The notes: generated from the sequence alone by a model not told the origin. A stretch of DNA of 9,501 bases from Lachnoclostridium sp. UBA7482 (GCA_002479645.1 DLOO01000025.1:1-9501); one strand, 5' to 3'; numbered from the stretch's first letter, positions 1-6,547 are shown. Translations and numbers: made by a program.

Positions 1-4
1 TTTT

Positions 5-42
5 TGTTCCATGGGAAATTCAAAGAAATTTCCCATGGAACA
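5..42. repeat. Perfect 16-bp inverted repeat
   Basis: Positions 5-20 are the exact reverse complement of 27-42, separated by a six-base loop (21-26). Each arm also contains a near-palindrome around CCATGG. There is no T-tract after the hairpin on either strand (GTAAAT to the right; AAAAA on the minus strand), so it is not a standard intrinsic terminator. It lies just downstream of a good leftward promoter (-10 at 63-68) and would fall about 14-50 nt into that transcript. It could therefore be an operator or a 5'-UTR hairpin of a gene beyond the left edge. The function is inferred; the repeat itself is certain. Confidence 0.6.
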
Positions 43-62
43 GTAAATATATGCTTTGCATA

Positions 63-91
63 AGTATAGCACAGGTGAAATGAAAATGCAA
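63..91 (-). promoter_or_regulatory. Leftward sigma-A-like promoter, extended -10
   Basis: On the minus strand TTGCAT (91-86) is followed by a 17-nt spacer and TATACT (68-63), with a TGC directly before the -10 (extended -10 form). Transcription would start near 56 and run out of the left edge of the window. A small inverted repeat (ATGC-TTT-GCAT, 51-61) overlaps the predicted start, and the 16-bp inverted repeat follows. The target gene is not visible. Confidence 0.4.
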
Positions 92-131
92 GTGATGTCC
101 TATATTAAGAACAAAAGCGCCCCAATATTAC

Positions 132-179
132 AAAAAAGACTGCATTCCTACCTTTTCCGGTCGGATTGCAGTCTTTTTT
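132..179 (-). terminator. Bidirectional intrinsic terminator after the GH94 gene
   Basis: An A6-GACTGCA arm (132-144) pairs perfectly with TGCAGTC-T6 (167-179). The stem continues imperfectly inward (CC/GG pairs around 147-152 and 159-164) to a short T-rich loop. Read leftward, it ends the GH94 transcript about 60 nt after its stop codon with a six-T tail. Read rightward, it also ends in six Ts, so it can serve both directions. The outer stem sequence recurs in the terminator at 8971-9019. Confidence 0.8.
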
Positions 180-240
180 CGGGGCTGTTTTTCACAGCGC
201 CTTTTTTCTATTTCATACCACTCATAAAGCTTTCTGTAAA

Positions 241-2646
241 TTACATTACATAAAGAACTTCATTCTCATCCTTCAACATATCCCCTGCAAGATAGTTGTC
301 GGCAAGCTTGGTTCCATTAAGGTAAACCTCTTTGTAACCGCTCTCTGCGCCATTCGGATTCTGAATCCTGATGGTCAGATGCTTGCCGCGGAAGGTCTTG
401 GAAATCTCAAGCTCTTTCCACTCGCTCGGGATTGCCGGAGCAACGCGAAGTCCGTGGATGTCAGGGCGCATACCCATCATACCTTCTACCATACCTACCA
501 TAACGGTGGAAGCGGTACCGGTCAGCCAGTGTACGTGAGAACGTCCGGCGAAAGGAGACTCGGTAGCCTCGGTAAACTGACCGTGTACGTAAGGCTCCAT
601 ACGGCGAATCTCAGCCTTGTCGTTCATGTAAGCCGGGCAGCTTTCCTTGAAATACTCGTATGCACGGTTACCGTGTCCGATAAGGGACTCGGCAAGGATA
701 ATCCAACCCTGAGGCTGGGAGAAGATACCGCCGTTCTCTTTGGTGGAACCGTTGAAGAGAAGCGCCAATGCACCGTCAAATGCGTGATCCTTATAGGAAG
801 GAGCCATTACGCGGCAGCCATAAGGAGTATTGAGCTCTCTGTGTACGCTCTCAAGAGCAAGCTCGGCCTGCTCGCGGGTAGCCAGACCGGAGATAACAGC
901 CCAGGACTGAGGATTGAGCCACATGTTTGCTTCCGGGTCGTTCTTGGAACCGATAACCTGTCCATCCTCCTTGTAACCACGGATGAAACGATCGTCTTCC
1001 CAGCAAAGCTTCTGAACGAGCTCGCCGAAATCCTTTTGGGTCTTATCGAGCCAAGCAAGATACTCCGCATCCTGAAGCTCCTCGGCAAATTCCTTCATAA
1101 TGGAGAATGCATAGTAAAGCTGCAAAGCAACGAAGGAGGATTCCCCCTTCTTGCCAAGACGGAGACAGTCATTCCAGTCAGCATGGAGACCGGCCGGCAT
1201 ACCGTGATTTCCGAGACGGTCAAGGGAGAACTGGATAGCTCTCTTCAAATGGTCGTATACGGTACCCTCGTCCTTGTTTGCGTAAGGAATGACCTCACGG
1301 ATGAAACCGTAGTCACCGGATTCGCCAAGATACTTCTTGATCGTCGGGAACAGCCAGAGAGCATCGTCTGCACGATATGCGGGATGTCCGGTGGCCGCAA
1401 CGTAGGAAGCGTCGTCCGGAGTGTCCTCATGTCCTGCATTGTGGGTAAACTTAACGAGCGGAAGACCGCCGCCGTTGTCAACCTGTGCGGAAAGCATGAA
1501 GATAATCTGCTGCTTCGCTGCTTCGGGGTCCAGATGGATAACACCCTGGATATCCTGAACGGTATCACGATAGCCGTAACCGTTACGAAGACCGCAGTAA
1601 GTGAAGGAAGCTGCACGGGACCAGATAAAGGTCATGAAACAGTTGTAGGAGTTCCAGGTATTTACCATCTCATTGAAATTCTTATCCGGGGTCTTAACCT
1701 GGAAATGAGACAGTTTGCCATGCCAGTAATTCTTAAGCTCGGCAAGCTCCTTCTCGGCGGTTGCGGCAACATCTGCGTAACTGTCCATAATCTGCTGAGC
1801 CTCGGTTACATTGTAACGACCGAGGAGGAACGCTACATCCTTGGACTCGCCGGGAGCAAGCTTAATGATGGTGTGAAGAGCGCCGCAGCCGTTGGAGTTG
1901 TAGTTCAGGGTGTTATCGCACTTGCCTGCCTCAACTGCCTGAGGATTGCCGTAACCGTGCCAAGCGCCGAGGAACGCGTCCTTGTCACCGTTGTAGGATG
2001 CGACCGGGTTGCCGACCAAACCGAAGAAACGTTCGTTGCCGCAGGTAGGATATCCTTCCTTCATAGCGCCGGTGCAGTTCTCGTTAATGGTCTGAACAAT
2101 TTTATTATCGAAAAAGCGGGTTCTGGTAATGAAGAGAGTGTACTGCAGGTTAACCTGGTCGTTCTCATAGTTGGACTCGTTGGTGAACTCTGCAAAACCA
2201 AATGCGGAAATGGTTCTTTCCTTATCGGAGTTGTTGGTGAGCTTCATCTTCCAAACTTCATAAGTCTTGTCAAGGGGAACATAGTAAAGTACCTCGGAAC
2301 GAATGCCGGTGTACTCTGCAATCATATTCGTGTAAGCGGTACCGTGATGGCACTCACTCTTGTACCGGCTAAGATCCTTGCCGACCGGCATCCAGGATGC
2401 ACTCCAGTAATCAGCAGTCTCATCGTCTCTCAGGTAGATGTAACGGCCGGGAGTATCGTCTGCATTGAAATGATACCGCAAAATACGTCCGTTAGCGCCG
2501 GACTGTACGAAGCTGTAGCCGCCGGCATTGTTGGATACGATTGCGCCGTAAGCCGGGGAACCCAGGTAGTTTGCCCAGGGAGCCGGAGTAGCGGGATTGG
2601 TGATGACATACTCTTTGTTCGCCTCATCAAAATAACCGTAATTCAT
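241..2646 (-). CDS. GH94 disaccharide phosphorylase (cellobiose/chitobiose phosphorylase-like)
   Basis: This 801-residue enzyme should reversibly phosphorolyse a beta-linked disaccharide to a sugar 1-phosphate plus free sugar in the cytoplasm; no signal peptide is seen. The N-terminus (GYFD..KEYVIT..TPAPW.NYLG) and the AGGYSF block near residue 41 are typical of cellobiose and N,N'-diacetylchitobiose phosphorylases, which are also about 800-820 residues. Key blocks are WSRAASF (342-348, expected phosphate-binding Arg344), GYRDTVQD (358-365, sugar site), ADWNDC (489-494, with D493 the likely general acid) and HWLTGT (706-711, phosphate-binding Thr709). The phosphate-binding His that I recall after the GIFS block in characterised members is Gln here (Q644). 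The start is set by AAGGAG at 2660-2655, eight bases before ATG. The gene is monocistronic, with its own promoter region and terminator. No TTA, CTA or TCA codon occurs in the gene, suggesting high expression. Cellobiose is the likeliest substrate given the nearby GH9 gene, but the YLRDDE..DYWS block also resembles chitobiose phosphorylase, so specificity is open. Confidence 0.93.
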   Translation of the reverse strand: MNYGYFDEANKEYVITNPATPAPWANYLGSPAYGAIVSNNAGGYSFVQSGANGRILRYHFNADDTPGRYIYLRDDETADYWSASWMPVGKDLSRYKSECHHGTAYTNMIAEYTGIRSEVLYYVPLDKTYEVWKMKLTNNSDKERTISAFGFAEFTNESNYENDQVNLQYTLFITRTRFFDNKIVQTINENCTGAMKEGYPTCGNERFFGLVGNPVASYNGDKDAFLGAWHGYGNPQAVEAGKCDNTLNYNSNGCGALHTIIKLAPGESKDVAFLLGRYNVTEAQQIMDSYADVAATAEKELAELKNYWHGKLSHFQVKTPDKNFNEMVNTWNSYNCFMTFIWSRAASFTYCGLRNGYGYRDTVQDIQGVIHLDPEAAKQQIIFMLSAQVDNGGGLPLVKFTHNAGHEDTPDDASYVAATGHPAYRADDALWLFPTIKKYLGESGDYGFIREVIPYANKDEGTVYDHLKRAIQFSLDRLGNHGMPAGLHADWNDCLRLGKKGESSFVALQLYYAFSIMKEFAEELQDAEYLAWLDKTQKDFGELVQKLCWEDDRFIRGYKEDGQVIGSKNDPEANMWLNPQSWAVISGLATREQAELALESVHRELNTPYGCRVMAPSYKDHAFDGALALLFNGSTKENGGIFSQPQGWIILAESLIGHGNRAYEYFKESCPAYMNDKAEIRRMEPYVHGQFTEATESPFAGRSHVHWLTGTASTVMVGMVEGMMGMRPDIHGLRVAPAIPSEWKELEISKTFRGKHLTIRIQNPNGAESGYKEVYLNGTKLADNYLAGDMLKDENEVLYVM

Positions 2647-2680
2647 GTGGTAATCTCCTTCTTAATATGTATTTTTTTAA

Positions 2681-2730
2681 GGGAATCGCGCAAATTCCCC
2701 ATGTCTTTTGCCGGGAAATGCCCGAAGACA
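2681..2730 (-). promoter_or_regulatory. Two hairpins in the GH94 leader
   Basis: Two inverted repeats lie between the GH94 promoter and its Shine-Dalgarno site. One is TGTCTT (2702-2707) with AAGACA (2725-2730), enclosing CGGG/CCCG (2712-2715 with 2721-2724). The other is GGGAAT (2681-2686) with ATTCCC (2694-2699) and a seven-base loop. Neither has a T-tract on the transcribed strand, so they are not terminators. They may stabilise the mRNA 5' end or bind a regulator. Only the pairing is seen; the role is inferred. Confidence 0.35.
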
Positions 2731-2733
2731 CGT

Positions 2734-2779
2734 ATTATAAGTAAAGTTTATCATAAAGAAGAAATGTATTCAACCGCAA
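2734..2779 (-). promoter_or_regulatory. Candidate GH94 promoter region
   Basis: On the minus strand a perfect TATAAT (2739-2734) lies about 90 bases before the GH94 start codon, but its -35 is poor (TCTTCT at a 17-nt spacing). A second option is TATGAT (2755-2750) with TTGCGG (2779-2774) at 18 nt. Which one is used cannot be decided by reading. The second would place its -35 inside the AACCGCAAAA half of a dispersed inverted repeat. Confidence 0.4.
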
Positions 2780-2791
2780 AAAAGCTTTTTT
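2778..2791. repeat. 14-bp perfect palindrome between divergent promoters
   Basis: AAAAAAGCTTTTTT reads the same on both strands and sits between the leftward GH94 promoter and the rightward T-box promoter (-35 at 2828). It overlaps AACCGCAAAA (2772-2781), whose exact reverse complement TTTTGCGGTT occurs at 2871-2880, just after the predicted rightward transcription start. It could be an operator serving one or both promoters, or simply an A/T-rich upstream element. Confidence 0.35.
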
Positions 2792-2827
2792 ATTTGTATT
2801 ATCTCCGCATATTTTTTCATTTTCCTA

Positions 2828-2856
2828 TTGACAAACGAAAGGCATGGGTTTACAAT
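2828..2856 (+). promoter_or_regulatory. Sigma-A promoter of the T-box operon
   Basis: TTGACA (2828-2833), a spacer of exactly 17 nt, then TACAAT (2851-2856): a consensus -35 and a one-mismatch -10. Transcription should begin near 2863. A tight hairpin, CCGC-TTTT-GCGG (2867-2878), then forms the very 5' end of the leader RNA, directly before stem I of the T-box. This is the only strong rightward promoter seen upstream of the six-gene operon. Confidence 0.85.
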
Positions 2857-2890
2857 ACAGAAAATTCCGCTTTTGCGGTTCATATTTTGT

Positions 2891-3138
2891 AAAGGCTATG
2901 ACGAAGACGGTTTCGTATCTTTTCTTTCAGAGAGTCGGTGGTTGGTGTGAACCGACAGGAAACAGCGAAAGACCTATCCCTTCCGAGCCGAAGGTCTGAA
3001 CACACTGGTAAGTAGGAGCTTCCGTAGTTGCCGCGTAAAGGCAAAGGACTTGATGGAGTCCCTGAGTGGTGCGAAAGCACAAATTGAGTGGTACCGCGGG
3101 TTATATACTCGTCTCAAATTCTGAGACGGGTTTTTTTT
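2891..3138 (+). promoter_or_regulatory. T-box riboswitch leader (tRNA-sensing)
   Basis: This leader senses the charging state of one tRNA and lets transcription continue when that tRNA is uncharged. Stem I closes with GGCT/AGCC (2894-2897 with 2986-2989), has a K-turn-like ATGACGA, and ends in the hallmark AGAGAG, GTCGGT/ACCGAC (2934-2939 with 2951-2956) and a GGTTGGTG apical loop. Further hairpins are TTGCC/GGCAA (3028-3032 with 3040-3044), GGACT/AGTCC (3046-3050 with 3057-3061) and GTGC-GAAA-GCAC (3069-3080). The T-box core is GAGTGGTACCGCGGG (3086-3100). The antiterminator pairs TTGAG (3084-3088) with CTCAA (3113-3117) and GCGGG (3096-3100) with CTCGT (3108-3112), leaving the seven-base bulge TGGTACC. 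The base facing the discriminator is T3092, predicting a tRNA with A73. By spacing to the conserved GAG (2985-2987), the specifier reads ATC (Ile, 2976-2978). TAT or CTA one or two bases upstream cannot be excluded, because the usual AGTA/GAA loop E bases are degenerate here. Confidence 0.95.
3108..3138 (+). terminator. T-box-controlled intrinsic terminator
   Basis: A nine-pair stem (3108-3116 with 3122-3130, one G-T pair) around the loop AATTC is followed by eight Ts (3131-3138). The 5' arm overlaps the 3' strand of the antiterminator (CTCAA, 3113-3117), so the two structures exclude each other. This is the regulatory switch ahead of the acyl-CoA synthetase gene. Confidence 0.93.
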
Positions 3139-3208
3139 ATGCCGCGAGACCGTAAGCGCTCGAAGATCCGTCATGATTTTTTCTTAAAAGAGAAAGAGAG
3201 GAAATGCT

Positions 3209-5479
3209 ATGACAACACAGAATGTCGAAAACAAATTGCTGGAGGTTGCCGGACGTATTCATGAGATGCGTGAAATCGTCGGCTACAGTGTGGAAGAAGC
3301 AGCGGCTTTGACGGAGGTTTCCGTAGAAGAGTACCGGATGTACGAGGCCGGAAAGCTGGATTTCCCGTTTACCTTTATTCACAAATGCGCGCGGGCTTTT
3401 CAGGTTGAGATGTCCGCAATTCTTGAAGGACATACCGCAAAGCTTCGTTCTTACACCGTTACCCGCAGCGGTAAGGGGCAGGTGACTGCACAGGAGGAGG
3501 GGATTCTGATTAAGAATCTTGCTCCGATGTTTAAGAACAAGCTGGCTGAGCCTTACTGGGTTCGTTACGCATACTCCGCAGAGCAGCAGAAGAGACCGAT
3601 TCACCTTACCAGCCACAGCGGGCAGGAATTTGATATGGTTCTCAAGGGATGTATGAAGGTTCAGATCGGTGAGCATACCGAGATTCTCAAGGAAGGCGAC
3701 AGCATCCTTTACAACAGCTCCACACCGCACGGTATGATTGCAATTAACGAGCAGGATTGTACCTTCCTCGCATTTGTACTCCCGGGGGAGAAGAGCGAAG
3801 AGAAGGATGTAACCGAGACTTTGGTTACCGGCCGCAGCGCAAAGAGAAGCTTCGTAAGCGACAAGTATGTTAAGATGACCGAGGATGAGAAGGGTCGTTT
3901 GAAGGCAGTGGATTTCCCGGATTGCGATAACTTCAACTTTGCATTTGATATCGTAGATGCAATCGCACGTAAGGACCCCGAGAAGCTTGCAATGGTTCAT
4001 TTGGATAAGAACAAGGCGGAAAACCGTTTCACCTTTAAGGATATGACCAAGATGAGCAACCAGTGTGCAAACTACTTCAAGTCCCTTGGTATCCGGAAGG
4101 GGGATAATGTTATGCTTGTTCTCAAGCGTCATTATCAGTTCTGGGTTGCAATGCTTGCGCTCCACAAGCTTGGCGCGGTTGCAATTCCGGCTACCAACCA
4201 GCTCCTGGCTCATGACTTTGAGTACCGTTTCCAGGCTGCGGGCGTTAAGGCAATTCTTTGTACCGCAGACGGTGATACCGCTCACCAGGCAGAGCTTGTT
4301 TTTGATCAGTGTCCTACCGTAGAGCACAAGTTCCTTGTCGGCGGCGAGCGTGAGGGCTGGAGAAACTTTAACGAGGAGTATGTTCTTTACAGCAGCCACT
4401 ATGACATTCCCGAGGATCGTCCGCAGGGCAATGACCGTATGCTCATGTTCTTTACCTCCGGTACCACCGGATATCCGAAGATTGCAGCCCACAGCTACAA
4501 ATACGCGCTCGGTCACTATGTAACTGCGAAGTATTGGCACCAGGTTGATCCGGACGGCTTGCATCTGACCATTTCCGATACCGGTTGGGGGAAAGCGCTC
4601 TGGGGTAAATTCTACGGTCAGTGGATGTGCGAAGGTCCTGTATTTACATACGATTTCGACCGTTTCCATGCAGAGGATATTCTTCCTTTGTTTGCACAGT
4701 ACCATATCACGACCTTCTGTGCGCCGCCGACCATGTATCGTATGTTAATTAAAGAAGATATCAGCAAGTACGACCTTTCCAGCATTGTTCATGCAACAAC
4801 CGCAGGCGAGGCTCTGAACCCTGAGGTTTATAATGTATTTAAGGAAAAGACCGGTCTCCGGGTTATGGAAGGCTTCGGTCAGACCGAGACTACGCTTGTT
4901 ATCGGCAACCTCTACGGCGAGGATCACAAGCTGGGTTCCATGGGTAAGCCGTCGCCGCAGTATCATGTGGAAATTCTCGACAATGATGACAAGCCGGTAC
5001 CGGTTGGTGAAAATGGTGAGATTTGTATTTACACCGATGAGAAGGTTCCCTGCGGTTTGTTCCTCGGTTACTATCAGAACGAAGAACTTACCAAGGAAGC
5101 ATGGCATAACGGTATCTATCATACCGGCGACGTTGCATGGAAGGATGAGGATGGATTCTACTGGTATGTAAGCCGCAAGGATGACGTTATCAAGTCTTCC
5201 GGTTACCGTATCGGACCGTTTGAAATCGAGAGCGTTATTATGGAGCTTCCTTACGTTCTTGAGTGCGGCGTCAGCGCTGCTCCCGACCCGGTTCGCGGTC
5301 AGGTTGTAAAGGCAAGCATCGTACTGACGAAGGGAACCGAAGGAACAGAAGAGCTCAAGAAGGAGATTCAGGAATACGTAAAGACGCATACCGCTCCTTA
5401 CAAGTATCCCAGAATCGTTGTATTCATGGATGAACTTCCAAAAACTATCAGTGGAAAGATTCAGAGAAATAAGTTATAA
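3209..5479 (+). CDS. Acyl-CoA synthetase (medium/branched-chain, AMP-forming) with N-terminal XRE HTH and cupin
   Basis: First gene of the T-box operon, 756 residues. The C-terminal ~530 residues form an AMP-forming acyl-CoA ligase that activates a carboxylic acid with ATP and CoA. Visible motifs are the P-loop TSGTTGYPK (416-424), EGFGQTE (554-560), YHTGD (637-641), SSGYRIGPFEIE (663-674) and the C-terminal PKTISGKIQR (744-753) with catalytic Lys750. The GPFEIES and TAPYKYPR blocks match medium-chain (ACSM-like) synthetases, which are normally about 550 residues. The extra ~200 N-terminal residues look like a helix-turn-helix of the XRE/SinR class (about 10-72) and a cupin barrel (about 130-192, HSGQEFDMVLKG and GDSILYNSSTPHG), the usual layout of XRE-cupin regulators. 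The reading frame is continuous across the junction. The start is ATG with GAGAGG seven bases upstream. The substrate is not readable; branched-chain or aryl acids are inferred from the operon. The first ~510 codons lack TTA, CTA and TCA. Confidence 0.93.
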   Translation: MTTQNVENKLLEVAGRIHEMREIVGYSVEEAAALTEVSVEEYRMYEAGKLDFPFTFIHKCARAFQVEMSAILEGHTAKLRSYTVTRSGKGQVTAQEEGILIKNLAPMFKNKLAEPYWVRYAYSAEQQKRPIHLTSHSGQEFDMVLKGCMKVQIGEHTEILKEGDSILYNSSTPHGMIAINEQDCTFLAFVLPGEKSEEKDVTETLVTGRSAKRSFVSDKYVKMTEDEKGRLKAVDFPDCDNFNFAFDIVDAIARKDPEKLAMVHLDKNKAENRFTFKDMTKMSNQCANYFKSLGIRKGDNVMLVLKRHYQFWVAMLALHKLGAVAIPATNQLLAHDFEYRFQAAGVKAILCTADGDTAHQAELVFDQCPTVEHKFLVGGEREGWRNFNEEYVLYSSHYDIPEDRPQGNDRMLMFFTSGTTGYPKIAAHSYKYALGHYVTAKYWHQVDPDGLHLTISDTGWGKALWGKFYGQWMCEGPVFTYDFDRFHAEDILPLFAQYHITTFCAPPTMYRMLIKEDISKYDLSSIVHATTAGEALNPEVYNVFKEKTGLRVMEGFGQTETTLVIGNLYGEDHKLGSMGKPSPQYHVEILDNDDKPVPVGENGEICIYTDEKVPCGLFLGYYQNEELTKEAWHNGIYHTGDVAWKDEDGFYWYVSRKDDVIKSSGYRIGPFEIESVIMELPYVLECGVSAAPDPVRGQVVKASIVLTKGTEGTEELKKEIQEYVKTHTAPYKYPRIVVFMDELPKTISGKIQRNKL

Positions 5480-5544
5480 AATATAAGTGAGCATTTGTTA
5501 TGGTTCAAACAGGAAGCTTGTCTTCGGTAAATGAGGATGGAAGG

Positions 5545-6213
5545 ATGCAGTTTAAGCGTGTTATATTGATGGCAGGGCATTATGGAAGCGGCAAAACCAA
5601 TATTGCCGTAAATCTGGCTAAGCTTTTGAAGCAGGAAGGTCATCCGGTTATGGTTGCCGACCTTGATATTGTAAATCCGTACTATCGAAGCAAGGATAGC
5701 GAGGACGAACTGAAGCAGCTTGGGATTCCGCTGATTAGTTCACCGTATGCCAATTCCAATGTCGATGCTCCGGCGCTTCCGCAGGAGATGTATCGGATTG
5801 TGGATCAGACGGATTCGTATGCCATTGTAGATGTCGGCGGCGATGACCGTGGGGCCTATGCGCTCGGCAGATACACGCCGAAAATTCTGGAAGAGAATAA
5901 TTACGAAATGTTGTTTGTAATCAATCAGTACCGTCCGCTGACAAGAGATGCAAAGAGTACGATTGAGGTCATGCGTGAGATTGAATATGCGGGCGGAATC
6001 CCGTTTACGGGTCTTGTCAATAATTCCAATCTCGGCGTGGAGACAACACCGGAAGACGTCCTTGCAACCAGAGCATATGCCGAAGAGGTTTCCGGACGCA
6101 GCGGGCTTCCGATTCGCATGATTGCGGTGGAGGAGTCGTTGTATGAAGCTGTAGCGGCCAAAAGCACGGATTTTGTGCTGCCGATGAAGCTCCAGAGGAG
6201 CAGAAAGTGGTAG
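5545..6213 (+). CDS. P-loop ATPase of the CobQ/MinD/ParA-like class
   Basis: A 222-residue SIMIBI-type nucleotide-binding protein. It shows Walker A GHYGSGKT (11-18), a switch-like DLDIVNPYYRS (39-49), a Walker B-like strand ending IVDVGGD (94-100) and VNN (158-160), a position used in this fold for base recognition. It has no cysteine at all, so it cannot be a CxxC iron-sulfur carrier of the Mrp/NBP35 type. I chose ATG 5545, preceded by GAGG at 5533-5536 and giving the short N-terminus usual before the first strand. An in-frame ATG at 5500 would add 15 residues but has no clear Shine-Dalgarno. It lies between the synthetase and the oxidoreductase genes in the same operon, which suggests a helper role (maturation, assembly or regulation). 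Its precise function is unknown. Confidence 0.82.
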   Translation: MQFKRVILMAGHYGSGKTNIAVNLAKLLKQEGHPVMVADLDIVNPYYRSKDSEDELKQLGIPLISSPYANSNVDAPALPQEMYRIVDQTDSYAIVDVGGDDRGAYALGRYTPKILEENNYEMLFVINQYRPLTRDAKSTIEVMREIEYAGGIPFTGLVNNSNLGVETTPEDVLATRAYAEEVSGRSGLPIRMIAVEESLYEAVAAKSTDFVLPMKLQRSRKW

Positions 6214-6337
6214 AATTGTTGCCCGGGGAATCGAGCCCGGCGGATTCACATAGAAAAAACGAAGAATGTGCGGAGCGTCACAGACTTCGACGAAAATACG
6301 TTTTCGGAAATTAAATCGCTTCGGAATGGAGGAACTT

Positions 6338-6547
6338 ATGAATAAGGTAACATTTCAGACCGACCTTTGCAAGGGCTGCGGACTCTGCGTAACTGCCTGT
6401 CCCAAGAAAATCCTGCAAATGTCGACAAGCGTAATCAATGTTAAGGGACATCACCCGGCAGAGATCACCAACCAGGAAGCATGCATCGCCTGCGCATTCT
6501 GCGCAACGATGTGTCCGGACTGTGTAATTACGGTAGAAAGGGGTTAA
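6338..6547 (+). CDS. 2x[4Fe-4S] ferredoxin, delta subunit of 2-oxoacid:ferredoxin oxidoreductase
   Basis: A 69-residue electron-transfer subunit. It carries two classical motifs: CKGCGLCVTACP (Cys11, 14, 17, 21) and CIACAFCATMCP (Cys49, 52, 55, 59), each binding one [4Fe-4S] cluster, plus an extra Cys62. It is the size and type of KorD/VorD/PorD subunits that pass electrons between the thiamine-diphosphate subunit and free ferredoxin. The start at 6338 follows GGAGG (6328-6332) at a five-base spacing. A longer frame from 6266 would add 24 residues with no family resemblance and no good ribosome site. The alpha subunit gene begins four bases after its stop, so translation is probably coupled. 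A 124-base spacer separates it from the ATPase gene, with no terminator seen. Confidence 0.93.
   Translation: MNKVTFQTDLCKGCGLCVTACPKKILQMSTSVINVKGHHPAEITNQEACIACAFCATMCPDCVITVERG

Noticed and set aside
5..42. Inverted repeat read as an intrinsic terminator
   Set aside because: Neither strand has Ts after the stem: the plus strand continues GTAAAT and the minus strand AAAAA.
56..253. A small open frame near the left edge
   Set aside because: No Shine-Dalgarno site, and it crosses the terminator hairpin at 132-179.
166..2892. A 908-codon open frame on the plus strand opposite the GH94 gene
   Set aside because: It is codon-aligned antisense to a clearly recognised enzyme and exists only because the sense gene lacks TTA, CTA and TCA. 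It matches no family I recognise and also runs through the GH94 terminator and promoter.
2971..2973. GAC as the T-box specifier (Asp)
   Set aside because: Asp tRNA has G73, which would not pair with T3092, and GAC is too far from the conserved GAG at 2985-2987.
3137..4705. A 522-codon open frame on the minus strand opposite the synthetase gene
   Set aside because: Codon-aligned shadow of the synthetase gene; it is stopped by the first TTA codon of the sense strand (4745-4747). No ribosome site or recognisable domain.
6266..6337. Longer N-terminus for the ferredoxin subunit starting at 6266
   Set aside because: The extra residues do not resemble the family, cover the hairpin at 6291-6306, and lack a ribosome site, whereas 6338 has GGAGG at a proper distance.
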